From NCBI GenBank assembly GCA_910579805.1, contig CAJTWM010000004.1, positions 1 through 64,000 on the forward strand: a DNA stretch of 64,000 bases, read 5' to 3'. The position numbers and the translations under genes were made by a program. The notes under the pieces are model-generated. The model ran no database searches. It had not been told where the DNA came from and worked only from the letters and a program-made list of their open reading frames with translations. The stretch comes from an uncultured Lachnospiraceae bacterium. Lineage in GTDB: Bacteria > Bacillota > Clostridia > Lachnospirales > Lachnospiraceae. Numbering within the stretch: the stretch's first letter is position 1; each line of letters opens with the position of its first letter. Below, in pieces: positions 1 to 8,331 of the stretch.

Positions 1-2
1 GG

Positions 3-62
3 AAGCGGTTTAACATAAGCTTTGCACCGGCACAGTTTATCGAAGAACTGATGAAAATTTAA
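3..62 (+). CDS. 3' end of an unidentified phage gene (partial)
   Basis: An open frame enters from the left edge and stops at TAA 60-62, encoding the tail RFNISFAPAQFIEELMKI. It is too short to assign to a family. It lies in the prophage early region and probably belongs to the replication/recombination block that continues left of the window. Confidence 0.4.
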   Translation, partial: KRFNISFAPAQFIEELMKI

Positions 63-80
63 AAATCCGCAATTTAGGAT

Positions 81-305
81 TTGAGTGGGAGTAAACATTC
101 ATGCGTTTGTCGTGGGGATATGCGGCGTGACCTTGACAATATTTCATCGTTTGGGAGGAAAGTCATACAAGACGCACTCGTGAATGCTGCGATATTGAAG
201 GGTGACGGCTGGAAGTATGTTGTCGGGTTTTCCGACAGGTTCGAAGTGGATAAGGAAAACCCACGGATTGAAGTTCTGATAAGGGAGGCGGAGTCTTGGA
301 ATTAG
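81..305 (+). pseudogene. RusA-like Holliday junction resolvase, N-terminally truncated remnant
   Basis: The readable protein contains RRDLDNISSFGRKVIQDALV followed by a GWKYVVGFSD segment and a terminal PRIEVLI strand. This matches the second half of RusA-type crossover junction endonucleases, where the DLDN aspartates bind metal. RusA proteins are usually 110 to 140 residues; here an in-frame stop at 75-77 leaves at most 74 residues from a TTG, or 61 from the ATG at 120. The N-terminal strands are missing, and I found no continuation in other frames. I infer a decayed gene, although a short functional form cannot be excluded. Confidence 0.5.
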
Positions 306-414
306 GAAAAACAATGGGTTGAAACACCTTCGGCGTGGCCGCAAAAGAAACTATCATACGGTTACATATTATATATCACGAAAATATCATAACAGCAGTC
401 AGGAAGGAGAAAAG

Positions 415-828
415 ATGGAACTACTCAGCTTGCAGGATATTGCAGGGGGCGCCCTGCACGAGAAAGTAAACGCAGCCATGCAGAAAGTGCTGGACAATAT
501 GCAGGATCCGAACACACCATGGAAGAACAAACGCCAGATCCATATCAAACTTGCTTTTTCACAGAATGAAGACCGGGACGATGCCACGGTAGACCTGTCG
601 GTTGAAACGAAGCTGGCACCGGTATCCCCGATAGTGACAAGGATGTCGATTGGAAAAAACCTTGCTACGGGAGAAAATTACGCAGAAGAATATGGAAAGC
701 AGGTAAAAGGGCAGATGACGCTGGACGATTACCGGGCAGGACAACAGGCAATTGGAAATGACGTGGTGGATACGGATACCAGCGAGGCTGTCGGCAGTGT
801 GGCAAATTTCAGGATGGCAGAAGCATAG
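415..828 (+). CDS. phage 'replication terminator'-type protein
   Basis: This 137-residue soluble protein starts at ATG 415, chosen because AGGAAGGAG lies just upstream; the frame is open further left without a better site. The sequence (MELLSLQDIAGGALHEKVN..., then a charged NEDRDDATVDLSVETK stretch) resembles a Firmicutes phage family that annotation pipelines call replication terminator protein. The molecular role of that family is not established to my knowledge. It sits directly before a DUF2303 gene, a common pairing in Clostridia prophages, with 10 bases between stop and next start. Confidence 0.6.
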   Translation: MELLSLQDIAGGALHEKVNAAMQKVLDNMQDPNTPWKNKRQIHIKLAFSQNEDRDDATVDLSVETKLAPVSPIVTRMSIGKNLATGENYAEEYGKQVKGQMTLDDYRAGQQAIGNDVVDTDTSEAVGSVANFRMAEA

Positions 829-838
829 GAGGATGAGC

Positions 839-1555
839 ATGATAAGAGAAGCATTACAGTACATAGTAGGATTATCACAGGCAAACATAAGGGAGATCGG
901 AGGGCAGGTATATTCAGACAAAGAGCTGAACCGTATCTCCTACAGCCCGAAGGCGGCAAAAATCACGATGAGGACACTGACAAGCTTCGTGGAATACCTG
1001 AAATCAGGCGCAGATGCCATGTCAGATAAAATGTTTGTGCATATACAGGGCCCGGCAGAAGTAACCCTGTTTTCACAGCTGGATGGGGAGCGGTGCAGGG
1101 AAACCCTTGTAAATGTCTTGTGCGATGTGCCGGATTTTAGGTATGGCTGTTATATGGACCATGAAGAATTTCTGGTCGCCCTGCAGGCGAAGTTCATGCA
1201 GGGCAATGACAGGGACCTTATCCTGAAATTTGCCGGTACCGTGGAAAACGGGACGATAGCACAATATGGTGATGACGGAGTCACGCAGAAGGCAACGGTA
1301 AAGACAGGTATAGCCTCAAAGGGCGATGCGATCGTCCCGAACCCGGTAAGGCTCCGCCCCTACAGAACCTTTATTGAGGTGGAGCAGCCAGAGAGTGCAT
1401 TTGTCTTCCGGATGAAGGAAAACGACCGAGGCGGCATTACATGCGCCATCTTTGAAGCGGACGGAGGCGCATGGAGAAATATGGCAATGGAGAACATCAA
1501 GGAATACCTCCGGCATGAGCTTGACGGTTATGGGCAGTATATTGTGATCTCATGA
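839..1555 (+). CDS. DUF2303 (YfdQ-like) phage protein
   Basis: The 238-residue product has the signature of DUF2303 proteins: a DDGVTQKATVKTG stretch near the middle, then NPVRLRPYRTFIEVEQPESA and FEADGGAW towards the C-terminus. ATG 839 is preferred over ATG 833 because AGGAGG at 827-832 abuts the latter. The family is widespread in prophages next to replication genes, but its activity is unknown. It is probably co-transcribed with the preceding gene. Confidence 0.7.
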   Translation: MIREALQYIVGLSQANIREIGGQVYSDKELNRISYSPKAAKITMRTLTSFVEYLKSGADAMSDKMFVHIQGPAEVTLFSQLDGERCRETLVNVLCDVPDFRYGCYMDHEEFLVALQAKFMQGNDRDLILKFAGTVENGTIAQYGDDGVTQKATVKTGIASKGDAIVPNPVRLRPYRTFIEVEQPESAFVFRMKENDRGGITCAIFEADGGAWRNMAMENIKEYLRHELDGYGQYIVIS

Positions 1556-1638
1556 TTCATTTACGGGTGGCTGTCAGGCCGCCTGACTTGGGAGAAGGCC
1601 GTTAAGGCTTGAATATGGAATACAAAGAGGAACGGTAA

Positions 1639-2547
1639 ATGGGCAGACAGAACAGAGTAGATTTACCTTACTTTGAACTTGATTGCCACATGGACGATAA
1701 GATTGAATTGATTGAAGCTGAATATGGATTAAAGGGTTTCGCAATAATCATTAAGCTGTACCAAAGGATATATGGCGGGGAGCATGGTTATTACTGCGAG
1801 TTTACACCCGACACGGCACTTCTTTTGGCGGCGCGTTGGTGCGGTTCCTCTGGCGGTGCTCCCGGGAAAGTTGGTACTGCGTCCGGCGAGGGTTCTTTAC
1901 CCGGTTTCCCTAAAAACTTAATAACCGATGTGGTGGCAGCTTCAATCCGCAGGGGCATTTTTTCAGGACAGCTTTTTAATGAATACGGCATCCTTACTTC
2001 ACATGGGATACAAAAGCAGTACTTAAAAGCTACATCAAAACGGGAGTTGGTTGAACTGAAAAAAGAGTACCTTTTAATAAGTGTACCCATAAATAGGTCT
2101 AATGTGGTAATAAATGTGATTTCCGGTGGAAGAAATGCGGTTTCCGGCGTCGGAAATCCACAGAGTAATAGTAAGAGTAATAGCAATAGTCATAAAGACA
2201 GAGAGTGTGTCCGGCGCATCGGGGACTTTCTTTCGGCATACCCGAAAGAATGCAGCCGCTATCTGGCCGAGACGGCGTATATTGATCTGCTGATGACCGG
2301 GAAGATAACGGAGGATGAGCTTGTGCAGTGCGCGGCAAATTATGCAGAGTCATGCAGGATTTTGGAAACGCCGGACAGATATATCAAAAATGCGGAGAAT
2401 TTCTTGAAAGAAGCTGTGTTCAAAAAATATCTGCCGGGAAGGTACAGAAAGCCTGTGCGGCAGAAACAAAAGAACAGTTTTAATGATTTCGCACAGAATG
2501 ACTATGATTTTGACGCAATCGAAAAAGCAATCTTGGAAGGGAAGTAA
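1639..2547 (+). CDS. phage replisome organiser, DUF4373/DnaD-like
   Basis: The N-terminus (residues 1-65; VDLPYFELDCHMDDKIELIE and GLKGFAIIIKLYQRIY) is the DUF4373 domain found in phage replication initiators of the Lin1244/Lin1753 type. This winged-helix-like module binds origin DNA. Residues 65-95 hold a Gly/Ser-rich insert (CGSSGGAPGKVGTASG), and around residue 175 there is a Ser/Asn linker. The C-terminal helical part (about 190-290) is DnaD-like. The gene would recruit the host helicase to the phage origin, which often lies within or near such genes. Length (302 residues) is normal for the family. Confidence 0.7.
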   Translation: MGRQNRVDLPYFELDCHMDDKIELIEAEYGLKGFAIIIKLYQRIYGGEHGYYCEFTPDTALLLAARWCGSSGGAPGKVGTASGEGSLPGFPKNLITDVVAASIRRGIFSGQLFNEYGILTSHGIQKQYLKATSKRELVELKKEYLLISVPINRSNVVINVISGGRNAVSGVGNPQSNSKSNSNSHKDRECVRRIGDFLSAYPKECSRYLAETAYIDLLMTGKITEDELVQCAANYAESCRILETPDRYIKNAENFLKEAVFKKYLPGRYRKPVRQKQKNSFNDFAQNDYDFDAIEKAILEGK

Positions 2548-2559
2548 GGAGGCGACGGC

Positions 2560-2778
2560 ATGAAACAATACTGCAGGTACTGCTGCTACATGGTAGCCGG
2601 TGATATAAACTACTGCACGGAACAGGACAGGGCGGTCAGCGACGCTGCGGCGAAGTCCCCGAACCGCTGCCACGATTTTGCGTACAACCCCATTGATGCT
2701 TTCGGGGAAAATGAAAAAGGGTATACGCCGAGGGTGAAGAAAAAGAAACAGTGTGACGGGCAGACCATCCTGTTCTAG
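2560..2778 (+). CDS. small cysteine-rich phage protein
   Basis: This 72-residue protein has cysteines in CRYCC, YC and RC contexts (six in the first 38 residues, one near the C-terminus), suggesting a small zinc-binding fold. A basic RVKKKKQCDG tail follows. It starts 13 bases after the replisome organiser, with a GGAGG site, so it is probably in the same operon. Similar small proteins are common beside phage replication genes. No function is known to me. Confidence 0.55.
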   Translation: MKQYCRYCCYMVAGDINYCTEQDRAVSDAAAKSPNRCHDFAYNPIDAFGENEKGYTPRVKKKKQCDGQTILF

Positions 2779-2796
2779 TCATGAAAGGATTTGAAA

Positions 2797-3600
2797 ATGA
2801 AAGCAGTGATAAAATATCCCGGCAGTAAATGGGGGCTGGCAGACTGGATCATCAGTTTCTTCCCAAAGCATCATAGTTATCTGGAACCCTTCTTCGGGTC
2901 GGGAGCGGTGCTGTTCAACAAGCCCCGGTCAAACATAGAGACTGTCAACGATCTTGACGGTAATGTAGTAAATCTCTTTGAGTGGATTAAAAGGGATCCT
3001 GAAAAGCTGGCGCATGAAATCTACTGGACGCCATATGCAAGGCAGGTATACGAGGATGCCTTTGCGACAGTACCAGAGGACAGCCTTGGAAAAGCAGTAA
3101 ACTTTTACATACGCCTCAACATGGGGCGTGGTTTCCGCACGACAGGGGAAAAAGTCGGCTGGAAGAACGACATACAGGGAAGGGAAAGGGCCTATGCGTC
3201 ACAGGACTGGGCAAATCTCCCCGGCAGGATCACACAGGCCGCCGAAAGGCTCCGGGGCGTGCAGATAGAGAACCGCCCGGCAGCAGAACTGATAAGGCGG
3301 TTCAATTACCCGGACGTACTGGTTTATCTTGATCCGCCCTATGTGCTTGGCACACGGCATGGGAAACAGTACCGTTACGAACTTGACGACACAGGGCATG
3401 AAGAACTGCTCCATGCGGCAAAAAAACATGAAGGGCCTGTATTGATAAGCGGATACGGTTCGGAACTGTATGACAGGGAATTAAAAGGCTGGCACAGGGA
3501 AGAGGCTGTAAGTTTGTCACAGTCCGGCAGCAAGAAGAAGGAAGTGCTCTGGATGAATTTCAGGCCTGATGTACAGATGGAACTAAAAGAATTTTTATAG
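2797..3600 (+). CDS. DNA adenine methyltransferase (D12/Dam class)
   Basis: The 267-residue protein shows the D12-class layout: KYPGSKWG at residues 6-13, the S-adenosylmethionine loop EPFFGSGAV near residue 31, and the catalytic DPPY motif near residue 179. It transfers a methyl group to N6 of adenine in DNA. The start at ATG 2797 is supported by AAGGA seven bases upstream; a TTG at 2791 is an alternative. No cognate restriction enzyme is nearby, so I infer an orphan phage methylase that protects against host restriction or regulates phage functions. It begins a block with a radical SAM gene and a cytosine methylase. Confidence 0.9.
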   Translation: MKAVIKYPGSKWGLADWIISFFPKHHSYLEPFFGSGAVLFNKPRSNIETVNDLDGNVVNLFEWIKRDPEKLAHEIYWTPYARQVYEDAFATVPEDSLGKAVNFYIRLNMGRGFRTTGEKVGWKNDIQGRERAYASQDWANLPGRITQAAERLRGVQIENRPAAELIRRFNYPDVLVYLDPPYVLGTRHGKQYRYELDDTGHEELLHAAKKHEGPVLISGYGSELYDRELKGWHREEAVSLSQSGSKKKEVLWMNFRPDVQMELKEFL

Positions 3601-3608
3601 GAGGCGGC

Positions 3609-4523
3609 ATGAAAATCGGACTGATAGACGTTGACGGCCATAATTTCCCGAGCCTTCCGCTGATGAAGTTATCGGCATGGCATAAAGGGCAGGGTGACAG
3701 TGTAGGCTGGTATGACCCGCTGACGGCATGGAAAGACCCGCCGGACAGGGTATACATGAGCAAGGTGTTTACGTTCACTCCTGATTACGAACATCCGGTG
3801 AATGCGGGCGAAGTCATAACAGGAGGGACGGGGTATAGTTATCCGGACGGCGGCGCAGCACTTCCGGAAGAGGCCGAGCATATATACCCGGATTATTCTA
3901 TCTATTTTGGGAAGATACCAGAGGTCAGAAACACGGCTTACGGCTTTTTGACCAGAGGCTGTCCCAGAGGGTGCGAATTCTGCATAGTTGGAAAGAAAGA
4001 GGGCAGATATACAAAGAAAGTGGCCGATTTGTCGGAGTTTTGGGACGGGCAAAAGAACATAGTGCTTTTAGACGCAAATATGTTTGCCTGCCGGGAATGG
4101 AGGGAGTTAAGCGTACAGCTGGAGGAAAGCGGCGCATGGGTGGACTTTTCGCAGGGCTGCGACATACGGCTTATGACAGAAGAAAAAGCAGGGTACATAA
4201 AGCGGCTGAAAATAAAACAGATCCACTTTGCATGGGACAGGTACGGGGAAAAGGAAACCATAGTGCCAAAACTCAGACAATTTAAACAACTGACAGGATG
4301 GGATTACCGGAAAATGGGGGTTTATGTACTCACAAATTTTGACACAACATTTGAACAGGACTTGGAGAGGGTCTATATGCTGCGGGATATGGGATATTCC
4401 CCATATGTAATGATCTTTAACAAAGAAAGCCTGCCAAGGGGGCATAGACTGCGGAGGCTGCAAAGATGGGTAAATTCCCGGACGGCGTTCATGGCAGTAA
4501 AAAATTTTGAGGATTTTAAATAA
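3609..4523 (+). CDS. phage radical SAM protein
   Basis: The 304-residue protein carries the cluster-binding signature RGCPRGCEFC, with cysteines at 118, 122 and 125 (CxxxCxxC) that would hold a [4Fe-4S] cluster. The first about 100 residues (MKIGLIDVDGHNFPSLPLMK..., later VITGGTGYSYP) resemble the cobalamin-binding-type Rossmann half that precedes some radical SAM cores. Residues 118-300 look like a partial TIM barrel. It starts eight bases after the Dam gene, with GGAGG. The substrate is unknown; the position between two DNA methylase genes suggests a nucleic-acid modification role, which is inference only. Confidence 0.8.
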   Translation: MKIGLIDVDGHNFPSLPLMKLSAWHKGQGDSVGWYDPLTAWKDPPDRVYMSKVFTFTPDYEHPVNAGEVITGGTGYSYPDGGAALPEEAEHIYPDYSIYFGKIPEVRNTAYGFLTRGCPRGCEFCIVGKKEGRYTKKVADLSEFWDGQKNIVLLDANMFACREWRELSVQLEESGAWVDFSQGCDIRLMTEEKAGYIKRLKIKQIHFAWDRYGEKETIVPKLRQFKQLTGWDYRKMGVYVLTNFDTTFEQDLERVYMLRDMGYSPYVMIFNKESLPRGHRLRRLQRWVNSRTAFMAVKNFEDFK

Positions 4524-4532
4524 GGTGATGAA

Positions 4533-6014
4533 ATGATAAATGGAGAACTGATAGTAGATAATTTTGCCGGCGGGGGCGGAGCATCTACCGGAATAGAAAT
4601 GGCAACGGGAAGAAGCGTTGACATAGCGATCAACCATGACAGGGAGGCTGTCAGAATGCACATGACAAACCATCCGGGAACAAGGCATTACTGTGAGGAT
4701 GTATGGAATGTAGATCCTGTTGAGGTATGTAAAGGACATCCAGTAGGGCTTGCATGGTTTTCCCCTGACTGCAAGCATTTTTCAAAAGCAAAGGGAGGAA
4801 AGCCAAAAGACAAAAGGATACGAGGGCTTGCGTGGGTGGCATTAAGATGGGCGGGACTTGTAAGGCCGAGGGTGGTCATGCTTGAGAATGTAGAGGAATT
4901 TCGGACATGGGGACCGCTGAACCGTTCCCACAGGCCGATAAAGGAAAAGCAGGGCGCCACTTTCAATAAATTCGTGAAGCAGTTCAGGGATCTGGGATAT
5001 ACAGTGGAATACCGTGAGCTTATAGCAGCCGATTACGGCACACCAACGAAGCGGAAAAGGTTTTTTTTGATCGCGCGGTGTGACGGGAAACCGATCATAT
5101 GGCCGGAGCCGACATATGCACCAGCGGTCAGTATGGAAGTGGCTAAAGGTATAAAAAAACCTTATGCAGGGGCATATACGCAGATTGATTTTTCCCTGCC
5201 CTGTCCGAGTATATTTGATACCACGGAGGAAATAAAAGAAAAATACGGAATAAAGGCAGTACGTCCTCTTTCACCGAAGACGATGGAACGGATCGCGAGG
5301 GGGCTGAAAAAGTTTGTGCTGGATAACAAAGAGCCGTTCATCATACAGGTAAATCACAGTGGAAACAGATGGGACTACTGTAACAGCATGAATGAACCGC
5401 TGCCGGTAATCACGTCAAAGCATGGCTTCGGGATCGTGGCGCCTGTACTTATCCAGTATCATTCCGGGACTGCAAATGGTGGAGTGAGGGGGCAGGAACT
5501 GAAAGATCCGGTCATGACTGTGGATACCTCAAACAGATACGGGCTTGTGACTTCGTTTTTAAGCAAATTTTATGGACAGGGTACAGGGCAGGACATGAGG
5601 GAGCCGTTACATACGGTGACAACTTCAGCAGGACATTTCGGGGAAGTCAGGGCATTTTTGATCAAGTATTATGGGCAGGGAACAGGACAAAACATCAAGG
5701 AACCATCACATGACAGGTTCGGATTTGTGACGATAGAAGGGATCAGTTATCAGATCATGGATATAGGACTCCGGATGTTAGAACCACGGGAACTGTATGG
5801 CTGTCAGGGATTTCCTGATGATTATATAATTGACAGGGATTACACAGGGAAACCATATTCGAAAAGTGAACAGGTGAAAAGATGCGGCAATTCTGTATGT
5901 CCGCCGATTCCGGCGGCACTGGTGAGGGCCAACCTGCCGGAACTGTGTGTATCCGAAAGGGTGCCGAATATGAGGATCAGGGAAAGCAGATCCGGACAGT
6001 TACAGTTTGCATAA
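4533..6014 (+). CDS. C5-cytosine DNA methyltransferase
   Basis: Motif I is FAGGGGAS at residues 11-18. The catalytic cysteine is C80 in SPDCKHFSKAKGG (motif IV, with PDC in place of the usual PCQ, as in many phage members). Motif VI is ENVEEF, and motif VIII lies in DYGTPTKRKRFFLIAR. Motifs IX and X lie near the C-terminus (LYGCQGFP and KRCGNSVCPP). The protein methylates C5 of cytosine in DNA. Residues about 290-410, the target-recognition region, contain repeated segments of the form YGQGTGQ...EPLHTVTT. The last repeat reads EPSHDRFGFV and seems to have lost about five residues. Length 493 suits the phage subfamily. Confidence 0.9.
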   Translation: MINGELIVDNFAGGGGASTGIEMATGRSVDIAINHDREAVRMHMTNHPGTRHYCEDVWNVDPVEVCKGHPVGLAWFSPDCKHFSKAKGGKPKDKRIRGLAWVALRWAGLVRPRVVMLENVEEFRTWGPLNRSHRPIKEKQGATFNKFVKQFRDLGYTVEYRELIAADYGTPTKRKRFFLIARCDGKPIIWPEPTYAPAVSMEVAKGIKKPYAGAYTQIDFSLPCPSIFDTTEEIKEKYGIKAVRPLSPKTMERIARGLKKFVLDNKEPFIIQVNHSGNRWDYCNSMNEPLPVITSKHGFGIVAPVLIQYHSGTANGGVRGQELKDPVMTVDTSNRYGLVTSFLSKFYGQGTGQDMREPLHTVTTSAGHFGEVRAFLIKYYGQGTGQNIKEPSHDRFGFVTIEGISYQIMDIGLRMLEPRELYGCQGFPDDYIIDRDYTGKPYSKSEQVKRCGNSVCPPIPAALVRANLPELCVSERVPNMRIRESRSGQLQFA

Positions 6015-6016
6015 GA

Positions 6017-6069
6017 AGCCGGCCATGCGTGGTGTATGTGTGTGTGTGCGGTGCATGGCCGGCTTTTTT
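6017..6069 (+). terminator. rho-independent terminator after the cytosine methylase
   Basis: The arms AGCCGGCCATGC (6017-6028) and GCATGGCCGGCT (6053-6064) are perfectly complementary over 12 bp. The loop is a TG-rich 24 bases, and the second arm runs into six T. It follows the stop at 6014 directly, separating the methylase block from the ASCH gene. Confidence 0.85.
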
Positions 6070-6156
6070 CTCTCACCAAGTGAAAATATAACAGGAAAAG
6101 GATTGAAAGTAAAGAAAGAAGCATCGACAAATATTTTACAGGGAGGAAAAACAGAT

Positions 6157-6780
6157 ATGGGGAGGATATTACCAATCTTATTTAATACGGACATGGTACT
6201 GGCAGTACTGGAAGGGCGGAAGACGTCAACAAGGCGGAAAATCAATGCGGATAAGGCCATGGAGGTACTTAAGAGCCCGGCGAGGATAGAAAACCCCGGC
6301 ATAGCGGATAAAGAATTTATCAGACTTCTGATTAATCAGCCCTGCGAACCGGGGGATATACTCTATGTCCGTGAGACATGGTCAGAATGGACAGACGGAT
6401 ATGTATATAAAGCATGGCCGGGGCCTTTCCCGCAGGCTGGATGCTATCCGTCAACCACATGGCATCCGTCGATCCATATGCCAAAAGAGGCGGCAAGGAT
6501 ATTTTTGAAAGTTACGGATGTTTGCGTGGAGCAGATTCAGGACATGAAGCCTGATGATGCGGTGCGGGAAGGGATACATTTTTGTAAATGCCCTGACGGG
6601 TTCACATGGAAACCGGATACTGACATGGAAAACTGCTACACTACCCCATTGGGGGCAATGCAGGCATTATGGGATACAACAGTCAGGAAACCGGACCTGA
6701 AGCGTTATGGCTGGGCGGCTGACCCGTGGGTATGGGCGATAGGGTTTGAAAGGTGTGGAAAGCCGGGTGGCATGATATGA
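6157..6780 (+). CDS. ASCH/PUA-like domain phage protein
   Basis: The 207-residue product begins PILFNTDMVLAVLEGRKTSTRR, continues with a PCEPGDILYVRETW segment and a LKVTDVCVEQIQDM strand, and ends DPWVWAIGFERC. This is the pattern of phage ASCH-domain proteins, a PUA-like beta barrel thought to bind RNA or modified nucleotides. ATG 6157 was chosen because GGGAGG lies at 6141-6146; the frame is open further left across the terminator but has no good site there. Function in phages is unknown. It follows the DNA methylase/radical SAM block. Confidence 0.7.
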   Translation: MGRILPILFNTDMVLAVLEGRKTSTRRKINADKAMEVLKSPARIENPGIADKEFIRLLINQPCEPGDILYVRETWSEWTDGYVYKAWPGPFPQAGCYPSTTWHPSIHMPKEAARIFLKVTDVCVEQIQDMKPDDAVREGIHFCKCPDGFTWKPDTDMENCYTTPLGAMQALWDTTVRKPDLKRYGWAADPWVWAIGFERCGKPGGMI

Positions 6781-6838
6781 ACTATGCGCCACCCGGCGGG
6801 GGCTGTAAACCGGAGAGAAGTTAAGGGGGATAGGGAGA

Positions 6839-7201
6839 ATGAGCAATGTTTTAATTGACAGAAATGCAGTAATGGATTATTTAAGAGAACAACAAGCAAA
6901 TGTCATTATAGAGAAAAATAAAAACGGGTTTGTCAATGCAGATGTTTGTGACGGAATGAGTTCTGCAATAGGTGCTTTTATGAATTTTATTCTGCAAATT
7001 CCTACCGCCTATGACGTGGATAAGGTCATAGAGCAGATGCAAAAAAAGACAGATATTGCATACAAAAGGTATATGGATTGTGGTCCCGGAACTCCTGCTG
7101 TAATTTATGCAAGATATTCCGCACAGTATCAGGAAAGAAGAGAGTGTTTGGAAACCATAAAGGCAGGAAAGAAGGAGAAACAGGCAAATAAAGAAGCCTG
7201 A
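6839..7201 (+). CDS. hypothetical phage protein (DKVIEQM type)
   Basis: This 120-residue soluble protein has the segment IPTAYDVDKVIEQMQKK, a pattern seen in many small phage proteins of Firmicutes, and a lysine-rich C-terminus (KAGKKEKQANKEA). The ATG at 6839 has GGGAG upstream. No catalytic motif is visible. It lies between the ASCH gene and the late regulator and is probably an accessory early gene. Confidence 0.5.
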   Translation: MSNVLIDRNAVMDYLREQQANVIIEKNKNGFVNADVCDGMSSAIGAFMNFILQIPTAYDVDKVIEQMQKKTDIAYKRYMDCGPGTPAVIYARYSAQYQERRECLETIKAGKKEKQANKEA

Positions 7202-7246
7202 CCGGCAGCAGGCGCCGGCAAAATTAAATCCAATGGGGGTATTAAA

Positions 7247-7675
7247 TTGACAGGGGAAAGTGAACAGAAGGAAAATGAGCAGAAAAAGGAATATTTAAAG
7301 GGATATGAAAAGGCTGTCCGACAGTTGGAGCGTAGCAGGCTTAAAATCCGGGAAATGCGCCTGAATGAAATGTGTCCTTCCGTGATGCATGACGGAATGC
7401 CCCATGCGCAGGGTCAGACAGACATGTCCGGATATGCCGCCTTACTGGATCAGGAAGAAAGACGGTGCATGAAGTACCGGTATCAGCGGCTCAAAAAGTG
7501 CAAGGAGATTACGGACCGGATAGAGCAGCTTTCCGATGAGGCCGAAAAGGATGTTTTGATGTACCGGTACATAGAACTGATGAAGTGGGAGGATATAGCG
7601 GTAAAAATGAATTTTAGCTGTCAGCATACGCATAAGATCCATTCACAGGCATTAAAAAATTTTAAGATGCGATAG
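7247..7675 (+). CDS. sigma-like phage late transcription regulator (DUF1492/ArpU-type)
   Basis: The 142-residue protein is helical and charged. Its C-terminal quarter, EKDVLMYRYIELMKWEDIAVKMNFSCQHTHKIHSQALKNF, is a sigma-region-4-like helix-turn-helix, as in DUF1492/ArpU/RinA phage regulators. These sit immediately before the terminase genes and switch on late transcription in Gram-positive phages. The start is TTG 7247 with a G-rich site (GGGGG) upstream. Two tandem 10-bp repeats overlap and follow its stop codon and may be its target. Confidence 0.7.
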   Translation: MTGESEQKENEQKKEYLKGYEKAVRQLERSRLKIREMRLNEMCPSVMHDGMPHAQGQTDMSGYAALLDQEERRCMKYRYQRLKKCKEITDRIEQLSDEAEKDVLMYRYIELMKWEDIAVKMNFSCQHTHKIHSQALKNFKMR

Positions 7676-7706
7676 AATGCGATAGTATACCTGTGGTATG
7701 GTATAG
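7667..7706 (+). promoter_or_regulatory. candidate late-gene control region with tandem 10-bp repeats
   Basis: ATGCGATAGA (7667-7676) and ATGCGATAGT (7677-7686) are adjacent near-identical repeats, the first overlapping the regulator's stop codon. They are followed by a GGTATGGTATAGG stretch that could hold an extended -10. The placement between a sigma-like regulator and the terminase genes is where late promoters usually lie. No -35 is obvious, which would fit an activator-dependent promoter. Confidence 0.3.
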
Positions 7707-7760
7707 GCTGAAAAAGATGCGGAAGAGATAACAGACGGGAAATAAGTTTTTAAAAGATTC

Positions 7761-7790
7761 GAGAGGCGTGCCGAAAACGTCTCTTTTTTA
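7761..7790 (+). terminator. probable terminator before the packaging genes
   Basis: GAGAGGCGT and ACGTCTC can pair with a small bulge over a short loop, followed by six T. It would separate early from late transcripts or act as an attenuator within the late leader. Confidence 0.45.
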
Positions 7791-7818
7791 TTTTAACCGA
7801 TGATTTGAAGGTGGTGTT

Positions 7819-8331
7819 GTGCCAAACAGCGATAATTTAAAAGGACATGGTTTCCATGAACGAACAGCGAACGAACAGCGAGAAATTGCAAAAAAGGGAG
7901 GCCGGGCGTCCGGGGAGGCAAGGCGCAGGAAAGCTGATTTTAAGAAGAACCTTAACAAGATACTTACATCCGAAATAGAAAACGAAGAGATCACGCCGAT
8001 CCTGAAAGCGATGGGACTGGAAAGCACGTTGGAAAGCGCCGTCAACATGGCAATGATTAAGAAAGCCATGCAGGGAGATACGAAAGCTTATGAGCTGATC
8101 GCGCGGTTTTCCGGACAGACAGATAAAACGGAAGAGGATCTTGAGGAGCAGAGAATACGGACGGACCGTGCGAAAAGGGCAAGGGATCAGGAGATTGGAA
8201 CCACAGATGCCGGGGAAGAAAATATCCAAAGCTTCTTAAAAGCGCTGAATCCGAGTCCTGAAGATATAAATAGTTTATTCGATGAGAGTGAAACGGATGG
8301 CGAAAAAACAGAAGAAACCGAAGAAATTTGA
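7819..8331 (+). CDS. terminase small subunit
   Basis: The 170-residue protein has the N-terminal basic motif AKKGGRASGEARRRKADFKK typical of KGG-type terminase small subunits. A helical region follows (ALESTLESAVNM-like, then KAMQGDTKAYELIARFSGQTD), which is the usual oligomerisation part, and the tail is acidic. It would recognise phage DNA and load the large subunit. The start is GTG 7819 behind AAGGTGG. Its end overlaps the large-subunit gene. Confidence 0.75.
   Translation: MPNSDNLKGHGFHERTANEQREIAKKGGRASGEARRRKADFKKNLNKILTSEIENEEITPILKAMGLESTLESAVNMAMIKKAMQGDTKAYELIARFSGQTDKTEEDLEEQRIRTDRAKRARDQEIGTTDAGEENIQSFLKALNPSPEDINSLFDESETDGEKTEETEEI

Noticed and set aside
4107..4778. Long minus-strand frames inside the radical SAM and methylase genes
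   Set aside because: They are antisense shadows of well-supported coding regions, without ribosome sites or recognisable domains.
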